DNA of 64,000 nucleotides from Actinoplanes solisilvae (GTDB lineage Bacteria; Actinomycetota; Actinomycetes; Mycobacteriales; Micromonosporaceae): positions 1-64,000 of the forward strand of contig NZ_RJAC01000029.1 in the NCBI RefSeq assembly GCF_003999975.1. The letters are read 5' to 3'. Within the stretch, counting starts at the first letter, position 1, and each line of letters opens with the position of its first letter. The notes under the pieces are model-generated. The model saw only the letters and a program-made list of their open reading frames with translations, was not told where the DNA came from and did not search any database. Below are positions 37,242 to 46,490 of the stretch, piece by piece. The position numbers and the translations under genes are program-made.

Positions 37242-37305
37242 ATACATGTATATGCATTCACTTGCAAGATGGCGGCAAAGCCTTCCAGTCACTGCAAGTA
37301 CTTGC
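37242..37305. promoter_or_regulatory. palindromic operators upstream of the amylase
   Basis: Three palindromes lie together: ATACATGTAT (37242-37251), CTTGCAAG (37261-37268) and GCAAGTACTTGC (37294-37305). TTGCAAG-type repeats are known LacI/MalR-family sites near amylase genes of Streptomyces, so control by a maltose regulator is plausible. The regulator gene is not in the window. Confidence 0.6.
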
Positions 37306-37437
37306 TAAGGTCCGTTCCCATGTGAACGCGGGATTACGTCCCTGTCACCGGCTTCGTCCCTGGTGGTTTGACGTGCCGCGGTTCCCATGCAGCGAAACCT
37401 GTCGTTGAAAGAAACACCAGGTCGTTGGAGGAACCCC

Positions 37438-37557
37438 GTGCCCCCACCACGACGGCTGCTCGCCGTCCCCGTCAGCGTGTCGCTTCTCAGCCGGCCTACC
37501 CACGCGGCAGCCCACACCGAGACAACGGCCCCCATCCGACGCAAGGAGAACCGATGA
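37438..37557 (+). CDS. possible leader peptide coupled to alpha-amylase
   Basis: A 39-residue frame starting GTG at 37438 with GGAGG six bases upstream. Its TGA overlaps the amylase ATG by the ATGA arrangement. It reads RRLLAVPVSVSLLSRPTHAA then a polar tail, resembling a short exported peptide. Its length, own ribosome binding site and stop overlap make a coupled leader ORF likely, but no homologue is known to me. Confidence 0.5.
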   Translation: MPPPRRLLAVPVSVSLLSRPTHAAAHTETTAPIRRKENR

Positions 37558-39308
37558 GAAAGCTCATGTCGGCCGTGCTCGCCGCGGTCCTCGCGGCGCT
37601 GGTCCTCGGCCCGCCCCGGCAGGCCGCCGCCAAACCCGACGCGAACCCCGGGCCGCGCGACGTGATCGTCCACCTCTTCGAGTGGCCGTGGGCGTCGATC
37701 GCCTCGGAATGCACCAACGTGCTGGGCCCCAAGGGTTTCGGCGGCGTGCAGGTGTCGCCGCCGCAGGAGCACGTCGTGCTGCCGGGCGCCGGCTACCCGT
37801 GGTGGCAGGACTATCAGCCGGTCAGCTATCAGCTCGTGACCAGGCGCGGCGACCGGGCCGCGTTCGCGAACATGGTCAGCACCTGCCACGCGGCCGGCGT
37901 GAAGATCTACGTCGACGCGGTGATCAACCACATGGCGGGCGGGGCGTCCACGGGCAACGGCACCGCCGGATCGTCGTACAGCCACTACTCGTACCCGGCT
38001 GTGCCTTTCGGGACGAACGATTTCCACCACTGCGGGCGCAACGGCAACGACGACATCGCCAACTGGGGCGACCGATGGGAGATCCAGAACTGCGAACTGG
38101 TCGACCTTTCCGACCTCAAGACCGAAGCCGAGTACGTGCGGGGCAAGCTGGTCGCGTACCTCAATGATCTGATCTCGCTCGGCGTGGACGGTTTCCGGGT
38201 CGACGCGGCCAAGCACGTTCCGGTCGCCGACCTGCAGAACATCTACTCGCGGCTGAACGACACGCCGTACGTCTTCCAGGAGACGATCGAGGGCGGCGCC
38301 GGCGAGCCGAGCCCGACGGAGTACACGGGAATCGGTGACGTGACCGAGTTCCGGTACGGCGATGTCGTCGGCACCGCGTTCCGTGACGGCAACCTGGCGA
38401 ACCTGAACAACCTGCCGTCGCAGATGCTGCTCGCCGGCGGCGACGCGGTGGCGTTCATCGACAACCACGACACGCAGCGCAACGGAAGGGCGAAGCTGAC
38501 CTACAAGGACGGCACCAACTACGCGCTGTCCGAGGCGTTCCTGCTGGCCTACCCGTACGGGACGCCCGCGGTCATGTCGTCGTTCACGTTCAGCAACCCG
38601 GAGGCGGGGCCGCCCGCGACCTCGAACGGCACGACGACCGCGGTGAACTGTTCGTCCGGCTGGGCCTGCGAACACCGCTGGCGTACGACGGCCAACCTGG
38701 TCGGGTTCCGCACTGCGGCACACGGCACGGGCGTGACGAACTGGTGGTCGAACGGCGGGAACCAGATCGCATTCGGGCGCGGCTCGAACGCGTACGCCGT
38801 CTTCAACCGCGGCGGTTCGCTGAGCCGCACGTTCAGCACGTCACTGCCGGCGGGCACCTACTGCGACGTGGCGAACGGCGACGTCAACGGCCAGACCTGC
38901 ACGGGTACGGCGTACACGGTCAACGCGTCGGGCCAGTTCACCGCGACCGTCCCGGCCAACGGCATGCTCGCGCTGCACATCAACGCGCGCACGACCGGCG
39001 GCGGCAACGGCTGCACCACAGTGGCTGTCACCTTCGCCGCCAACGCCACCACGGTCTGGGGCGAGAACGTCTTCGTCCTCGGCAACCGCGCCGAGCTGTC
39101 GAACTGGAACACCAGCGGCGGCCTGGCCCTGTCGTCGGCCACCTACCCGGTGTGGCGCGGCACGGTGAACCTGCCCGCGAACACCGCGGTCGAATACAAG
39201 TACGTCAAGAAGAACGGCTCGGTGGTCGCCTGGGAGTCGGGCGGCAACCGGACCCTGAACACGGGCACGGCCTGCACCCTCACCGTGAACGACTCGTGGC
39301 GTAACTGA
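37554..39308 (+). CDS. secreted GH13 alpha-amylase with CBM20
   Basis: About 584 residues. Signal peptide 1-28 (RKLMSAVLAAVLAALVLG, cleavage near QAAAK). GH13 motifs: VDAVINHM (region I, about 125), GFRVDAAKH (nucleophile Asp, about 210), QETIEGGAGE (acid Glu) and FIDNHDTQR (about 300). The C-terminal ~100 residues (TVAVTFAANATTVWGENVFV, then ELSNWNTSGGL and VEYKYVKKNG) are a CBM20 starch-binding module. ATG after AAGGAGA. Hydrolyses starch outside the cell; likely regulated by the palindromes upstream. Confidence 0.96.
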   Translation: MRKLMSAVLAAVLAALVLGPPRQAAAKPDANPGPRDVIVHLFEWPWASIASECTNVLGPKGFGGVQVSPPQEHVVLPGAGYPWWQDYQPVSYQLVTRRGDRAAFANMVSTCHAAGVKIYVDAVINHMAGGASTGNGTAGSSYSHYSYPAVPFGTNDFHHCGRNGNDDIANWGDRWEIQNCELVDLSDLKTEAEYVRGKLVAYLNDLISLGVDGFRVDAAKHVPVADLQNIYSRLNDTPYVFQETIEGGAGEPSPTEYTGIGDVTEFRYGDVVGTAFRDGNLANLNNLPSQMLLAGGDAVAFIDNHDTQRNGRAKLTYKDGTNYALSEAFLLAYPYGTPAVMSSFTFSNPEAGPPATSNGTTTAVNCSSGWACEHRWRTTANLVGFRTAAHGTGVTNWWSNGGNQIAFGRGSNAYAVFNRGGSLSRTFSTSLPAGTYCDVANGDVNGQTCTGTAYTVNASGQFTATVPANGMLALHINARTTGGGNGCTTVAVTFAANATTVWGENVFVLGNRAELSNWNTSGGLALSSATYPVWRGTVNLPANTAVEYKYVKKNGSVVAWESGGNRTLNTGTACTLTVNDSWRN

Positions 39309-39335
39309 CCATCGGCCTCGGGGCCCGGGTTCTCC

Positions 39336-40097
39336 TCAGATGACCTCGGGCTCCCAGGCCGCGAGCAGGTCGAAGATGCCCGCGTCACCCTCGATTTTCA
39401 GCGACGTGGCCGGGACCCGGCCGTAGAGCGCCAGTACCAGCTCACCGGCCGTGCCACGGAACGAGGCGTCGGCCCGTTCGTCGCCGCCGCGGGTGACCCG
39501 CACCCCGTCAGCGGCGAGCGAAAGCCGCCAGGACGGCGCCTCGACAGCGTCGTAGACGACAACCGCAGGTTCGTACGGCCATCTGTACGGCCCCGCGCAG
39601 CACGTCGACAGGAACTCGTCGACGCCGTCGAGCGCCACGTCCTCGGGCAGCGGCTGCGGGGCGCCGGCGGTGAGCTGGGCGTCGTACGTGTGGACCGCGA
39701 CCTGCTGAAGCTGATGGCGGGCGACCGCGCCGGCCGTCTGCGGCGACTGCGACCCACCCCACCAGGTCCAGCAGCCGCGGTCCGGCCCGGCCTCGCGCAA
39801 CGCGTCCTGCAGCAGCTCGGTCGACTCGGCCAGCCAGGCCAGCAACGCCTCCCGTTCCCGCGGCGCGGGCGCGACGTCTACGGGCGCGGCCTTGGCGTCG
39901 GCGGGCCCGGCGGCCACGGTGGCGGCCCAGGCGCGGCGGCCTTCACCCAGGTGTTCCGCCAGGTCGAACAGCGTCCACTCGGGGCACGTCGGCACCTGCG
40001 CGTCGAGGCTGGGCGCCGAGCCGATGGCAGCTCGGAACGCGGCCGACCTCTCGTCAATCAAGCGCAGTAGGTCGTCGAACTCGAGCGTCATCGTCAC
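39336..40097 (-). CDS. maleylpyruvate isomerase/DinB-fold protein
   Basis: About 253 residues (251 from the second ATG). N-terminal MDMPI-type four-helix domain with PTCPEWTLFDLAEHLGEG (a Cys and His in the metal/mycothiol site) and HTYDAQLTAG near residue 147. The C-terminal MDMPI_C-like beta domain ends with SLKIEGDAGIFDLLAAW. Mycothiol-dependent isomerases of this type are an actinomycete feature, but many homologues are functionally unassigned. Confidence 0.85.
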   Translation of the reverse strand: MTMTLEFDDLLRLIDERSAAFRAAIGSAPSLDAQVPTCPEWTLFDLAEHLGEGRRAWAATVAAGPADAKAAPVDVAPAPREREALLAWLAESTELLQDALREAGPDRGCWTWWGGSQSPQTAGAVARHQLQQVAVHTYDAQLTAGAPQPLPEDVALDGVDEFLSTCCAGPYRWPYEPAVVVYDAVEAPSWRLSLAADGVRVTRGGDERADASFRGTAGELVLALYGRVPATSLKIEGDAGIFDLLAAWEPEVI

Positions 40098-40146
40098 CCG
40101 CTTTGTCTATCACCGCGGTCAAACGTTTTCCGGGCCGGGCAATCGA

Positions 40147-40181
40147 CCGGGGCCCGCACCGAAAGGTTGGACGGGCCCCGG
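40147..40181 (-). terminator. intrinsic terminator downstream of the GNAT gene
   Basis: 10-base arms CCGGGGCCCG / CGGGCCCCGG with a 15-base loop, about 45 bases beyond the acetyltransferase stop. The right arm just overlaps the start of the tandem repeat. Confidence 0.7.
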
Positions 40182-40254
40182 TCCGCGTCAGGACGCGACC
40201 ACCCGCAAGGCGAACTCGGTCCGCGTCAGGACGCGACCACCCGCAAGGCGAACT
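40179..40254. repeat. perfect 38-bp tandem duplication at a gene's 3' end
   Basis: Two head-to-tail copies (40179-40216 and 40217-40254) of a 38-base unit that holds the last ~9 codons and the stop of the acetyltransferase. The second copy keeps the true gene end; the first is a leftover beyond the stop. It is a recent slippage product. Confidence 0.9.
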
Positions 40255-41110
40255 GGTGATAGCCGAGTCGTTCGAAAGCGGCCGCCATCGGCGTGTTCGT
40301 GCTGTCGGTGTCGGCCCGGATCGTGGCCGCGCCGTCCTCGGCCAGCAGATGGGTGATCTCGGCGAGCAGGTCGTCGGAGTACCCATGCCCGCGCTGTGCC
40401 GGCACCACGCCGAGGTAACCGACCACCGGCCCGCCCGCGTTGGCCGATGGCAGGGCGCACCCGACCAGCGCGCCCGTCTTGTCGTGGGCGAGCCGCCACC
40501 GCTCGCGCGGACCCGGCATCGACCGGTATCCGGCCACATCCTCGACGGCGTGCGCGCGGGCGCCGACCCGGGCCACGCCTTCCCGGGTGGCCACGTCGAG
40601 ACTGCCGACCGAGATCTGCTCGAAGATGTCGACGAACGCTTCGTCGTCGGCCGGCGTGAACGTCAGGCGTTCCGAGCGTGCCGGCAACGGCGAGGCGCTC
40701 GTCCATTCGTACCGGGGACGCTCGGTGACGGTTGTGAGCCCGGCCTCGGCGGCCGCCGCCAAGCGGATGGTGATCGCGGGGTCGTGGCGGCGTTCGGGCT
40801 GGGTGAAGATGTGGTACTCGGCCGGTGGCGGCACTTTCCGGATGAGCTCGGCCCACAGCGGAACCGGGTCGGGAACCGCCGCCCACAGGCGGTCGAGGGC
40901 CAACGGCCTTTCCCCATCCGGGAATCCCCACCAAACGGCAAGTCCGGCGAGCGTGTCACCCTCGAGGGCGAGCCACGTCCACTCGTGCCGATAGCTGCCG
41001 TCGCGCAGGAAGTCGACGAACCGTTCCCGGGTCGTGGTGTCGACGGACGGCTCGGAAAGACAGGTCAGAACGCGGTCGAGATCGGACTCGACCATGGTGC
41101 GGAACAACAA
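40226..41110 (-). CDS. GNAT acetyltransferase, two-domain
   Basis: About 294 residues, tandem GNAT type. The functional C-terminal domain has the acetyl-CoA motif VVPAQRGHGYSDDLL, followed by ITHLLAEDGAATIRADTDSTNTPMAAAFERLGY. The N-terminal half is a degenerate GNAT fold. I propose the TTG at 41110 as start, because GGAGG lies five bases before it and RTMVESDLDRVLTCL follows. An in-frame GTG/ATG further upstream, up to 41164, is possible. The gene ends inside the tandem duplication. Acceptor unknown. Confidence 0.8.
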   Translation of the reverse strand: MLFRTMVESDLDRVLTCLSEPSVDTTTRERFVDFLRDGSYRHEWTWLALEGDTLAGLAVWWGFPDGERPLALDRLWAAVPDPVPLWAELIRKVPPPAEYHIFTQPERRHDPAITIRLAAAAEAGLTTVTERPRYEWTSASPLPARSERLTFTPADDEAFVDIFEQISVGSLDVATREGVARVGARAHAVEDVAGYRSMPGPRERWRLAHDKTGALVGCALPSANAGGPVVGYLGVVPAQRGHGYSDDLLAEITHLLAEDGAATIRADTDSTNTPMAAAFERLGYHQFALRVVAS

Positions 41111-41185
41111 CGAAACCTCCAGGCAGAAACCGTTGAGCTGAACACGGCGCTCCTCCCTCCTCATCGTCGTTCGCTGACCGCGCCA

Positions 41186-42025
41186 TCATGCCAGAGCCGG
41201 CGCCCCGATGATCGACAGCAGTCGCAGTTTCTCGTAGCTGTCGGTGCCCGGCACCGCGGTGTAGACCAGCAGCAGGTGCGACTGCACCGGGTCGATCAGC
41301 GCCTGACAGTTCAGCTCCAGCAGCCCGACCTCCGGGTGCAGGAAACGTTTGACCTCGTGTGGATAGAGACCGATCTCGTGCTCCTCCCACAGCGCCCGGA
41401 ACTCGTCGCTGCCCGCCAGCAGCAGGTCGGCCAGGTGCGCGGCCCGGGAGCCCAGCCCGTGCCGGGTGGCGACCGCCCGCGCCCCCGACGCGAACATCCG
41501 CGAGAGGAAGGCGTGGTCCTCGGGCGCGTAGAGCGCGCGGGTCGCCGGGTCGGTGAACCACCGGTAGCCGATGCTGCGGGCCGGTCCACTGAACCGGGTC
41601 GCGTCGCCGGTGAGCGCGACACTCAGCGCGTTCTGCCGCAGCGTCTCCCCCAGCTCGGTCACGATCTCGGCCGGCGTGTCGTCGAGGCGGTCGAAGACCC
41701 GCAGCATCCCCGGGCTGATGTGCTCCCCCACGGCCGTACGTATGGGTGGCTCGTGCCCGGCCAGCCGGAACAGATGGTCGCGTTCGTCGAGTGACAGGTG
41801 CAGCCCCTGCGCGATCGACGCCAGCATCTGCGCGGACGGCTGCGGCCCGCGCTCGCGTTCGAGCCGCGCGTAGTAGTCGGTCGACATGTGGCACAGCGAC
41901 GCCACCTCCTCGCGGCGCAGCCCGGCCGTCCGCCGCCGGCGCCCACGCGGAAGCCCGACATCCTCGGGTTGCAGCACCTCTCGCCGGCGTCGCAGGAACT
42001 CCGCCAGCCCGGTCCGATCGATCAC
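41186..42025 (-). CDS. XRE regulator with MmyB-type ligand domain
   Basis: About 279 residues. N-terminal HTH (RREVLQPEDVGL, then TAGLRREEVASLCHMSTDYYARLER) typical of the MmyB-like group, and the MmyB C-terminal PAS-like ligand domain (RWFTDPATRALY, GSDEFRALWEEHEI). These proteins bind fatty-acid-like ligands and mostly repress a divergent oxidoreductase. The divergent SDR gene lies 168 bases away, with an inverted repeat in between. A paralogous pair is at 59375-61287. Confidence 0.92.
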   Translation of the reverse strand: MIDRTGLAEFLRRRREVLQPEDVGLPRGRRRRTAGLRREEVASLCHMSTDYYARLERERGPQPSAQMLASIAQGLHLSLDERDHLFRLAGHEPPIRTAVGEHISPGMLRVFDRLDDTPAEIVTELGETLRQNALSVALTGDATRFSGPARSIGYRWFTDPATRALYAPEDHAFLSRMFASGARAVATRHGLGSRAAHLADLLLAGSDEFRALWEEHEIGLYPHEVKRFLHPEVGLLELNCQALIDPVQSHLLLVYTAVPGTDSYEKLRLLSIIGAPALA

Positions 42026-42089
42026 GCCACGCCCCTTTCCTTCGGTGCTGGCTCGTTTCTATCCCCTGCTCAGCCCCGCAGCCAGGACC

Positions 42090-42108
42090 TGAGAATCCCC
42101 CCTTCTCA
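42090..42108. promoter_or_regulatory. candidate MmyB-type operator
   Basis: Inverted repeat TGAGAA / TTCTCA with a 7-base spacer, between the divergent regulator and SDR genes. The same geometry (7-base spacer) is seen at the paralogous locus near 60281. Confidence 0.45.
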
Positions 42109-42193
42109 TCCTCGGATCACCAGGCCGTTGTTGCCATCGCCGCCAAGCCCGAACCTCGAAGACACACCCGTTCAGCGCAGGAGAGGCGAGCCC

Positions 42194-43120
42194 ATGCCAC
42201 GAGGATCATTCGACATCACCGTTCCCGACCTGTCCGGCAAGCGGGCGGTCGTCACCGGCGCGAGCGACGGCGTCGGGCTGCGCCTCGCCGCGCGACTGGC
42301 CGCGGCCGGCGCCGACGTCGTGCTCCCGGTTCGCAACCCTCGAAAGGGCGAAGAGGCCCTCGAACGCATCGGAAGCCCCAACGTGTCACTCCGAGCGCTC
42401 GACCTCTCGTCGCTCGACTCGGTGGCGGCCCTCGGCGAGACGCTGCGCGCCGAGGGCCGCCCGATCCACATCCTCGTCAACAACGCCGGCGTCATGACCC
42501 CGCCCGACCGCCAGACGACCGCCGACGGCTTCGAGCTGCAGTTCGGCACCAACCACCTCGGTCATTTCGCGCTCGTCGCCCACCTGCTCCCCCTGTTGCG
42601 CGCCGGCCACGCCCGCGTCACCTCACAGATCAGCATCGCCGCGAACCAGGGCGCCATCAACTGGCCCGATCTGAACTGGGAACGTTCCTACAACGGCTCC
42701 CGCGCCTACAGCCAGTCCAAGATCGCGTTCGGCCTCTTCGCCCTCGAACTGGCCCGCCGCAGCCAGGAGGACGGCTGGGGCATCACCAGCAACCTCTCCC
42801 ACCCCGGCGTCGCTCCCACCAACCTGCTGGCCGCCCGTCCCGAGGTCAACCGAGCCAAAGACACCGTGGGCGTACGAATCATTCGGGCGCTTTCGTCCCT
42901 AGGCGTCCTGGTCGGCACGGTCGAAACAGCTCTATTGCCCGCGCTCCTGGCAGCCACGACCCCCGACGCGGCCCCGTTCTACGGCCCGAGCGGCCCGGCC
43001 CACCTCGGCGGCCCGCCCGCCGAACAGAAGCTCTACTCCCGCCTGCGCGACCCCGAGGAGGCCGAGCGCGTCTGGCAGATCTCCGAGGAACTCACGAAGG
43101 TGTCCTACGCCCTCGCCTAG
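42194..43120 (+). CDS. short-chain dehydrogenase
   Basis: About 308 residues. NAD(P)-binding TGASDGVGLRLA (22-33), NNAGVM (about 97), catalytic YSQSK (about 177). The residue usually providing the catalytic Ser lies in TSQISIAAN. It belongs to the retinol-dehydrogenase/WW-domain-like SDRs frequently controlled by an adjacent MmyB regulator. RBS CAGGAGAGG. It ends at a 7-bp hairpin. Substrate unknown. Confidence 0.9.
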   Translation: MPRGSFDITVPDLSGKRAVVTGASDGVGLRLAARLAAAGADVVLPVRNPRKGEEALERIGSPNVSLRALDLSSLDSVAALGETLRAEGRPIHILVNNAGVMTPPDRQTTADGFELQFGTNHLGHFALVAHLLPLLRAGHARVTSQISIAANQGAINWPDLNWERSYNGSRAYSQSKIAFGLFALELARRSQEDGWGITSNLSHPGVAPTNLLAARPEVNRAKDTVGVRIIRALSSLGVLVGTVETALLPALLAATTPDAAPFYGPSGPAHLGGPPAEQKLYSRLRDPEEAERVWQISEELTKVSYALA

Positions 43121-43135
43121 CGGCTGCGAGCCGCT
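43119..43135 (+). terminator. short hairpin at the SDR stop
   Basis: AGCGGCT / AGCCGCT with a 3-base loop, overlapping the stop codon. The stem is short, so it is a weak terminator candidate. Confidence 0.4.
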
Positions 43136-43170
43136 CGTACCCGTTGCGCCCTCGCGGGGCGTTCGCGCCC

Positions 43171-43229
43171 CAACGTCCGGTGACGCCGTCGATCTGGCGC
43201 GCTTCAACGCCCGGTCGCGCCGTCGATCT
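43171..43229. repeat. imperfect 25-base direct repeat at a gene's 3' end
   Basis: Two copies (43171-43195 and 43205-43229, three mismatches, 34-base period) overlapping the 3' end of the DinB gene. It resembles an older, diverged version of the event at 40179. Confidence 0.6.
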
Positions 43230-43719
43230 GTTCGCGCAGAATGTCGGCGTGACCCGCGTGCCGCCCGGTCTCCTCGATCAGGTGCACCAGCGCCCAGCGC
43301 ATCGACGGTGCTAACCCGCGCCCCGGCACCCGAGGCGCGTCCGCCGCCAGATCCACGCAGCTCTCGATCACCCGGTTGACCTGCTCATTTGTCTCCCGAT
43401 AGGCGGCCAACAACCCGTCGGCCGTCTCGTCACGCCGTGGCCGCATGCTGCTGCGCATATTGCCCATCGGCTCGCCCAGAAAGTAGAAGCGCTCCACGCA
43501 CGTCAAATGCTTGATCAGCCCGAGCAGGTTCGTTCCCGAGGCCACGCCGCCCGCCCGCACCTGCGGTTCCGGCACGTCGACAACTTTGCCCGCGATCGAC
43601 TCCCGCAGATAGTCGAGGAACCCGAGCAGGGTCGCCTTCTCATCACCCCCGGTCCACGGCGGCCCGGTGTCCTTGGCACGTCGCCTGCGCACAACCCGCT
43701 CGTTCGCCGTCGTGTCCAT
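43204..43719 (-). CDS. DinB-family (DUF664) protein
   Basis: About 171 residues, four-helix bundle of the DinB_2/DUF664 type. Family segments: TLLGFLDYLRESIAGKV, GLIKHLTCVERFYF (with a metal-site His) and SMRWALVHLIEETGRHAGHADILRE (second metal His pair). Members may bind zinc or nickel and act on thiols such as mycothiol; the reaction is uncertain. I chose the ATG at 43719, preceded by GAGAGGGG; the ORF to 43854 upstream is unlikely. Confidence 0.85.
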   Translation of the reverse strand: MDTTANERVVRRRRAKDTGPPWTGGDEKATLLGFLDYLRESIAGKVVDVPEPQVRAGGVASGTNLLGLIKHLTCVERFYFLGEPMGNMRSSMRPRRDETADGLLAAYRETNEQVNRVIESCVDLAADAPRVPGRGLAPSMRWALVHLIEETGRHAGHADILREQIDGATGR

Positions 43720-43846
43720 CCGTCGCCACCCCTCTCCCGGTCGCTCGACCCGACCCGGCCCAGCATCACAACCCTCGTCGAGCATCACCAGAAACCTTGC
43801 TGATTCCGCAAAACGAGCCCGGCGAACCGGTCCGTAGGCTGCCCCC

Positions 43847-45503
43847 GTGCTCAACGGCCTCGACGAGATCGTCTGGAAAGACCTGTCCCACGCCTACGGC
43901 AGCGCCCAAGACACGCCCGATTTGCTCCGCCGGGCAGCCTCCGAAGACGGCGCGACAGCCGCCAAGGCGATCTCCGACCTGCACGGCAGCCTCTTCCACC
44001 AGGGCACGGTTTACCCGGCTACGGTGGCCGCGGTGCCCTTCCTCGCCGAGTTCGCCGCCCACGCGCCCCGCCGCCGCCACGAATTCGCCCTGATGCTGGG
44101 CATGCTGGCCGACGACCACCACGCGTACGGCGACGAGTTCGCCGACGTCCGTTCCGCAGTCGCAGCCCAGTCTGGGCTCCTGGCCGGCCTGCTCGACGAC
44201 CCCGAGCCTTCGGTCCGCGCAGCGGCGGCCTACGCCACGGCGACCGCGGGTGTGACCCCCGACGTGCTGTGGCGGCGCTGGCCAGTGGAGAACGACCCGG
44301 CCGTACGGGCGTCGCTGGCCTTGGCGTTGGCCGAGACCTCTCCCGCCGCCGCCCGGCAACCGCTCGAAGAAAGCGCCGTCCGAGGCGAACCTCGCGTACG
44401 TGTCGCCTCCGCCGTGGCACTACTCCGCGCGGGGTTCGACTGGCCGGCGGGCACGGTTCCCGCCCTGGTCTCCGCGATCGACATCGGCGCGTCCATCGCG
44501 CACCCCTGGGTACGGGGTCCGGAGTGGCCGGTGGAGGTCGCCGTCTCGGCATCGACCCCGCTGGCGCGCGCACTTATCGAGCACATGCTGCGGTCTGACG
44601 CGGCGAGAACCCGTACGGCTGGGCTCTGGGCCTTGAGCGCCCGGTGCGACGCTCTGCGTTCAGCACCACCGATCTTCGTGCCTCTGATCACGCCGCTCCT
44701 GGACGACCCGGATCCCGCCGTTCACGAGGCGGCCATGAACGTCTTGCGTCGCGCGGGTGCCGCAGCCGCACAGTTCGCCAACGCGGTGGCCGCCGTCGCG
44801 GCCCGTTTCCCGGAAACAGCCGGAAACCGAGGCTTCACCGTCGAATACCGAGCGGTCGAGACCCTCCACCGGCTCGGCGACCCTCGCTGGGTGAGCCCGG
44901 TGTGCGAAGCCGCCACCCGCGGCCACCAGCCCCGTTTCTCGTCCGGAGCGGTCCGATTCACGCCAGCGGTGTTGAACGCGATTCAGGCCCGTTTGAAGAC
45001 CGATCCAGCAACCGCCGAAACCCTGGCCGGATCGGTGAGCCATTGGGGCGCGAACGCCGAACCTCTGCTTCCGGATCTGCTGGCCGCCTTCGACCACGCC
45101 GGTCCACGCATTGCCGAAACCCTTCTCGCGCTGGGCCATGACGATCCCCGAGCCGTCCGCCATTGGGAGGCGAATGCGCGGACCGGTGACCTTCGAGCCG
45201 CCCTGGCCGTATTGCGACTGACCGGCAACCCCCAGGCGGTGCTCGACGCTCTGCACACCATCCTGGCCGGCGACGGCCGATCCCCGTCGACGCATCCCTC
45301 CGACATTGACAGGCTGGGCGACGCTCTGAAGCCGATGCTCCCGGTCGCGACCGCTTTGCTGACCGGCACGGCTGACCCGGTCCACCCCCGAAGTCGACCG
45401 TGTCAGTCCGCCGATCGAGGCCATCGAATGGTTCACCGCCGACGACGAGGAGGCGTTACGCCAGGACGGGTTGCCCCGGGCGGATTCGGCACCGAGGTCC
45501 TAG
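43847..45503 (+). CDS. HEAT-repeat protein with a probable C-terminal frameshift
   Basis: A long alpha-solenoid, about 510 residues before the break, of repeated helix pairs such as DDPEPSVRAAAAYATATAGV and DDPDPAVHEAAMNVLRRAGA. No catalytic motif; probably a protein-binding scaffold. At about 45380-45388 (a run of five C) the coding character switches frame: after the break another frame reads EVDRVSPPIEAIEWFTADDEEALRQ to a TAG at 45501. Removing one C restores one continuous protein. Without correction the open frame runs to 45679 with Arg-rich nonsense. It could be a sequencing slip or a real mutation. Confidence 0.75.
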
Positions 45504-46490
45504 CTCGCGACGTCGTTGCTGCCGCAGTTGCCATCCGAGAGCGGAGACCCACAGGCAGATTCCTCCGCTATCCGCCTGGATGCCTTCAAGAACGACCCGG
45601 CGCAGGCCGTCGCGTGGATCGCGTCCACGCCGCCCACCGCGACCTCAACTCCGTCCAGGTCCTGGTCGCCGACGGGTGACGCCAACGTCAACCCTCCCGA
45701 AAACAGCGGATCGCGGCAGTGCACCGGGCTTCTTCATCGTGTGAGGCGCGCATGGCTTGACGTCAGCCACAGCCTTGCGCCTGCCGGCAACCACCGTGTG
45801 CGGGGCGCGTAGGAGAGACGTCAGCGGACGCAGACCGCCGATCGCGCGATGCGGCCATCGCCCGCCTGCGTCACAAGTCCTCGGTCGCGGCGCGTGGCGA
45901 GCCGGTGCAGCTCCCGGGCGATGAGCAACTGGAGCCGGCCGGGCGGCAGGTCCGGCACCGCCGGAGCGCACGGCAGGGCCGAGTGCATGAGGCAAATGTG
46001 CGCGCCGATACGTATTGGCTGGTTCGCGGGTCGCGGAGAGATGCTGCACGAAGTCGAGCAGATGCGGGCGGGCGCACGCCATGGACGTCGGGTCAGAAAT
46101 GCCTCACGGTCGTCATTGTCGCGCCGTGCGTCGAAGGCAGATTGCCATTCTAATTGGGCGTCGGACCGGGTACGTAGCCATTGAGATGATCTCGATCCTT
46201 AACTCTTACTCACACTCCACCAGTGCTCAGGCGCGCTCATGGGACTTCCTTCCTGTCGGTCGCCGTCAATAGCGACTGACGCTCAAGTTTCCGCATGCGA
46301 TTGACGTAATTAGTAGATCGTTCGAGTGGCCACAACGGCCGCTCGATCGGGGTAGCCGTTCAGTACACCCGCCGTACGGCCGGGAAGTGAATCACCATTG
46401 GGCGAGGCCACGATCGGGTCCGGACTGCAAGGCGATGAGACTCTTGTCTCCGCCGGCAGCGAGCCCGGGCGGCCAGGAGAAACTGCCCCT
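45504..46490. other. mostly non-coding interval
   Basis: Apart from one small minus-strand frame (45821-45988) and possible 3' remnants of the HEAT-type gene to about 45700, I see no gene here. The section 46130-46320 is notably lower in GC than the surroundings. No promoter or terminator stands out. Confidence 0.5.
45821..45988 (-). CDS. possible 55-residue small protein or remnant
   Basis: ATG at 45988; contains LPPGRLQLLIARELHRLATR, an amphipathic helix pattern, and ends in a proper TGA. No ribosome binding site of note. It could be the C-terminal scrap of a lost gene. Low certainty. Confidence 0.3.
   Translation of the reverse strand: MHSALPCAPAVPDLPPGRLQLLIARELHRLATRRDRGLVTQAGDGRIARSAVCVR

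Noticed and set aside
37305..38723. 472-codon minus-strand frame opposite the amylase
   Set aside because: Antisense to GH13 motifs; composition typical of reverse frames.
40103..41794. 563-codon plus-strand frame opposite GNAT and XRE genes
   Set aside because: Spans two real genes on the other strand and shows only shadow composition.
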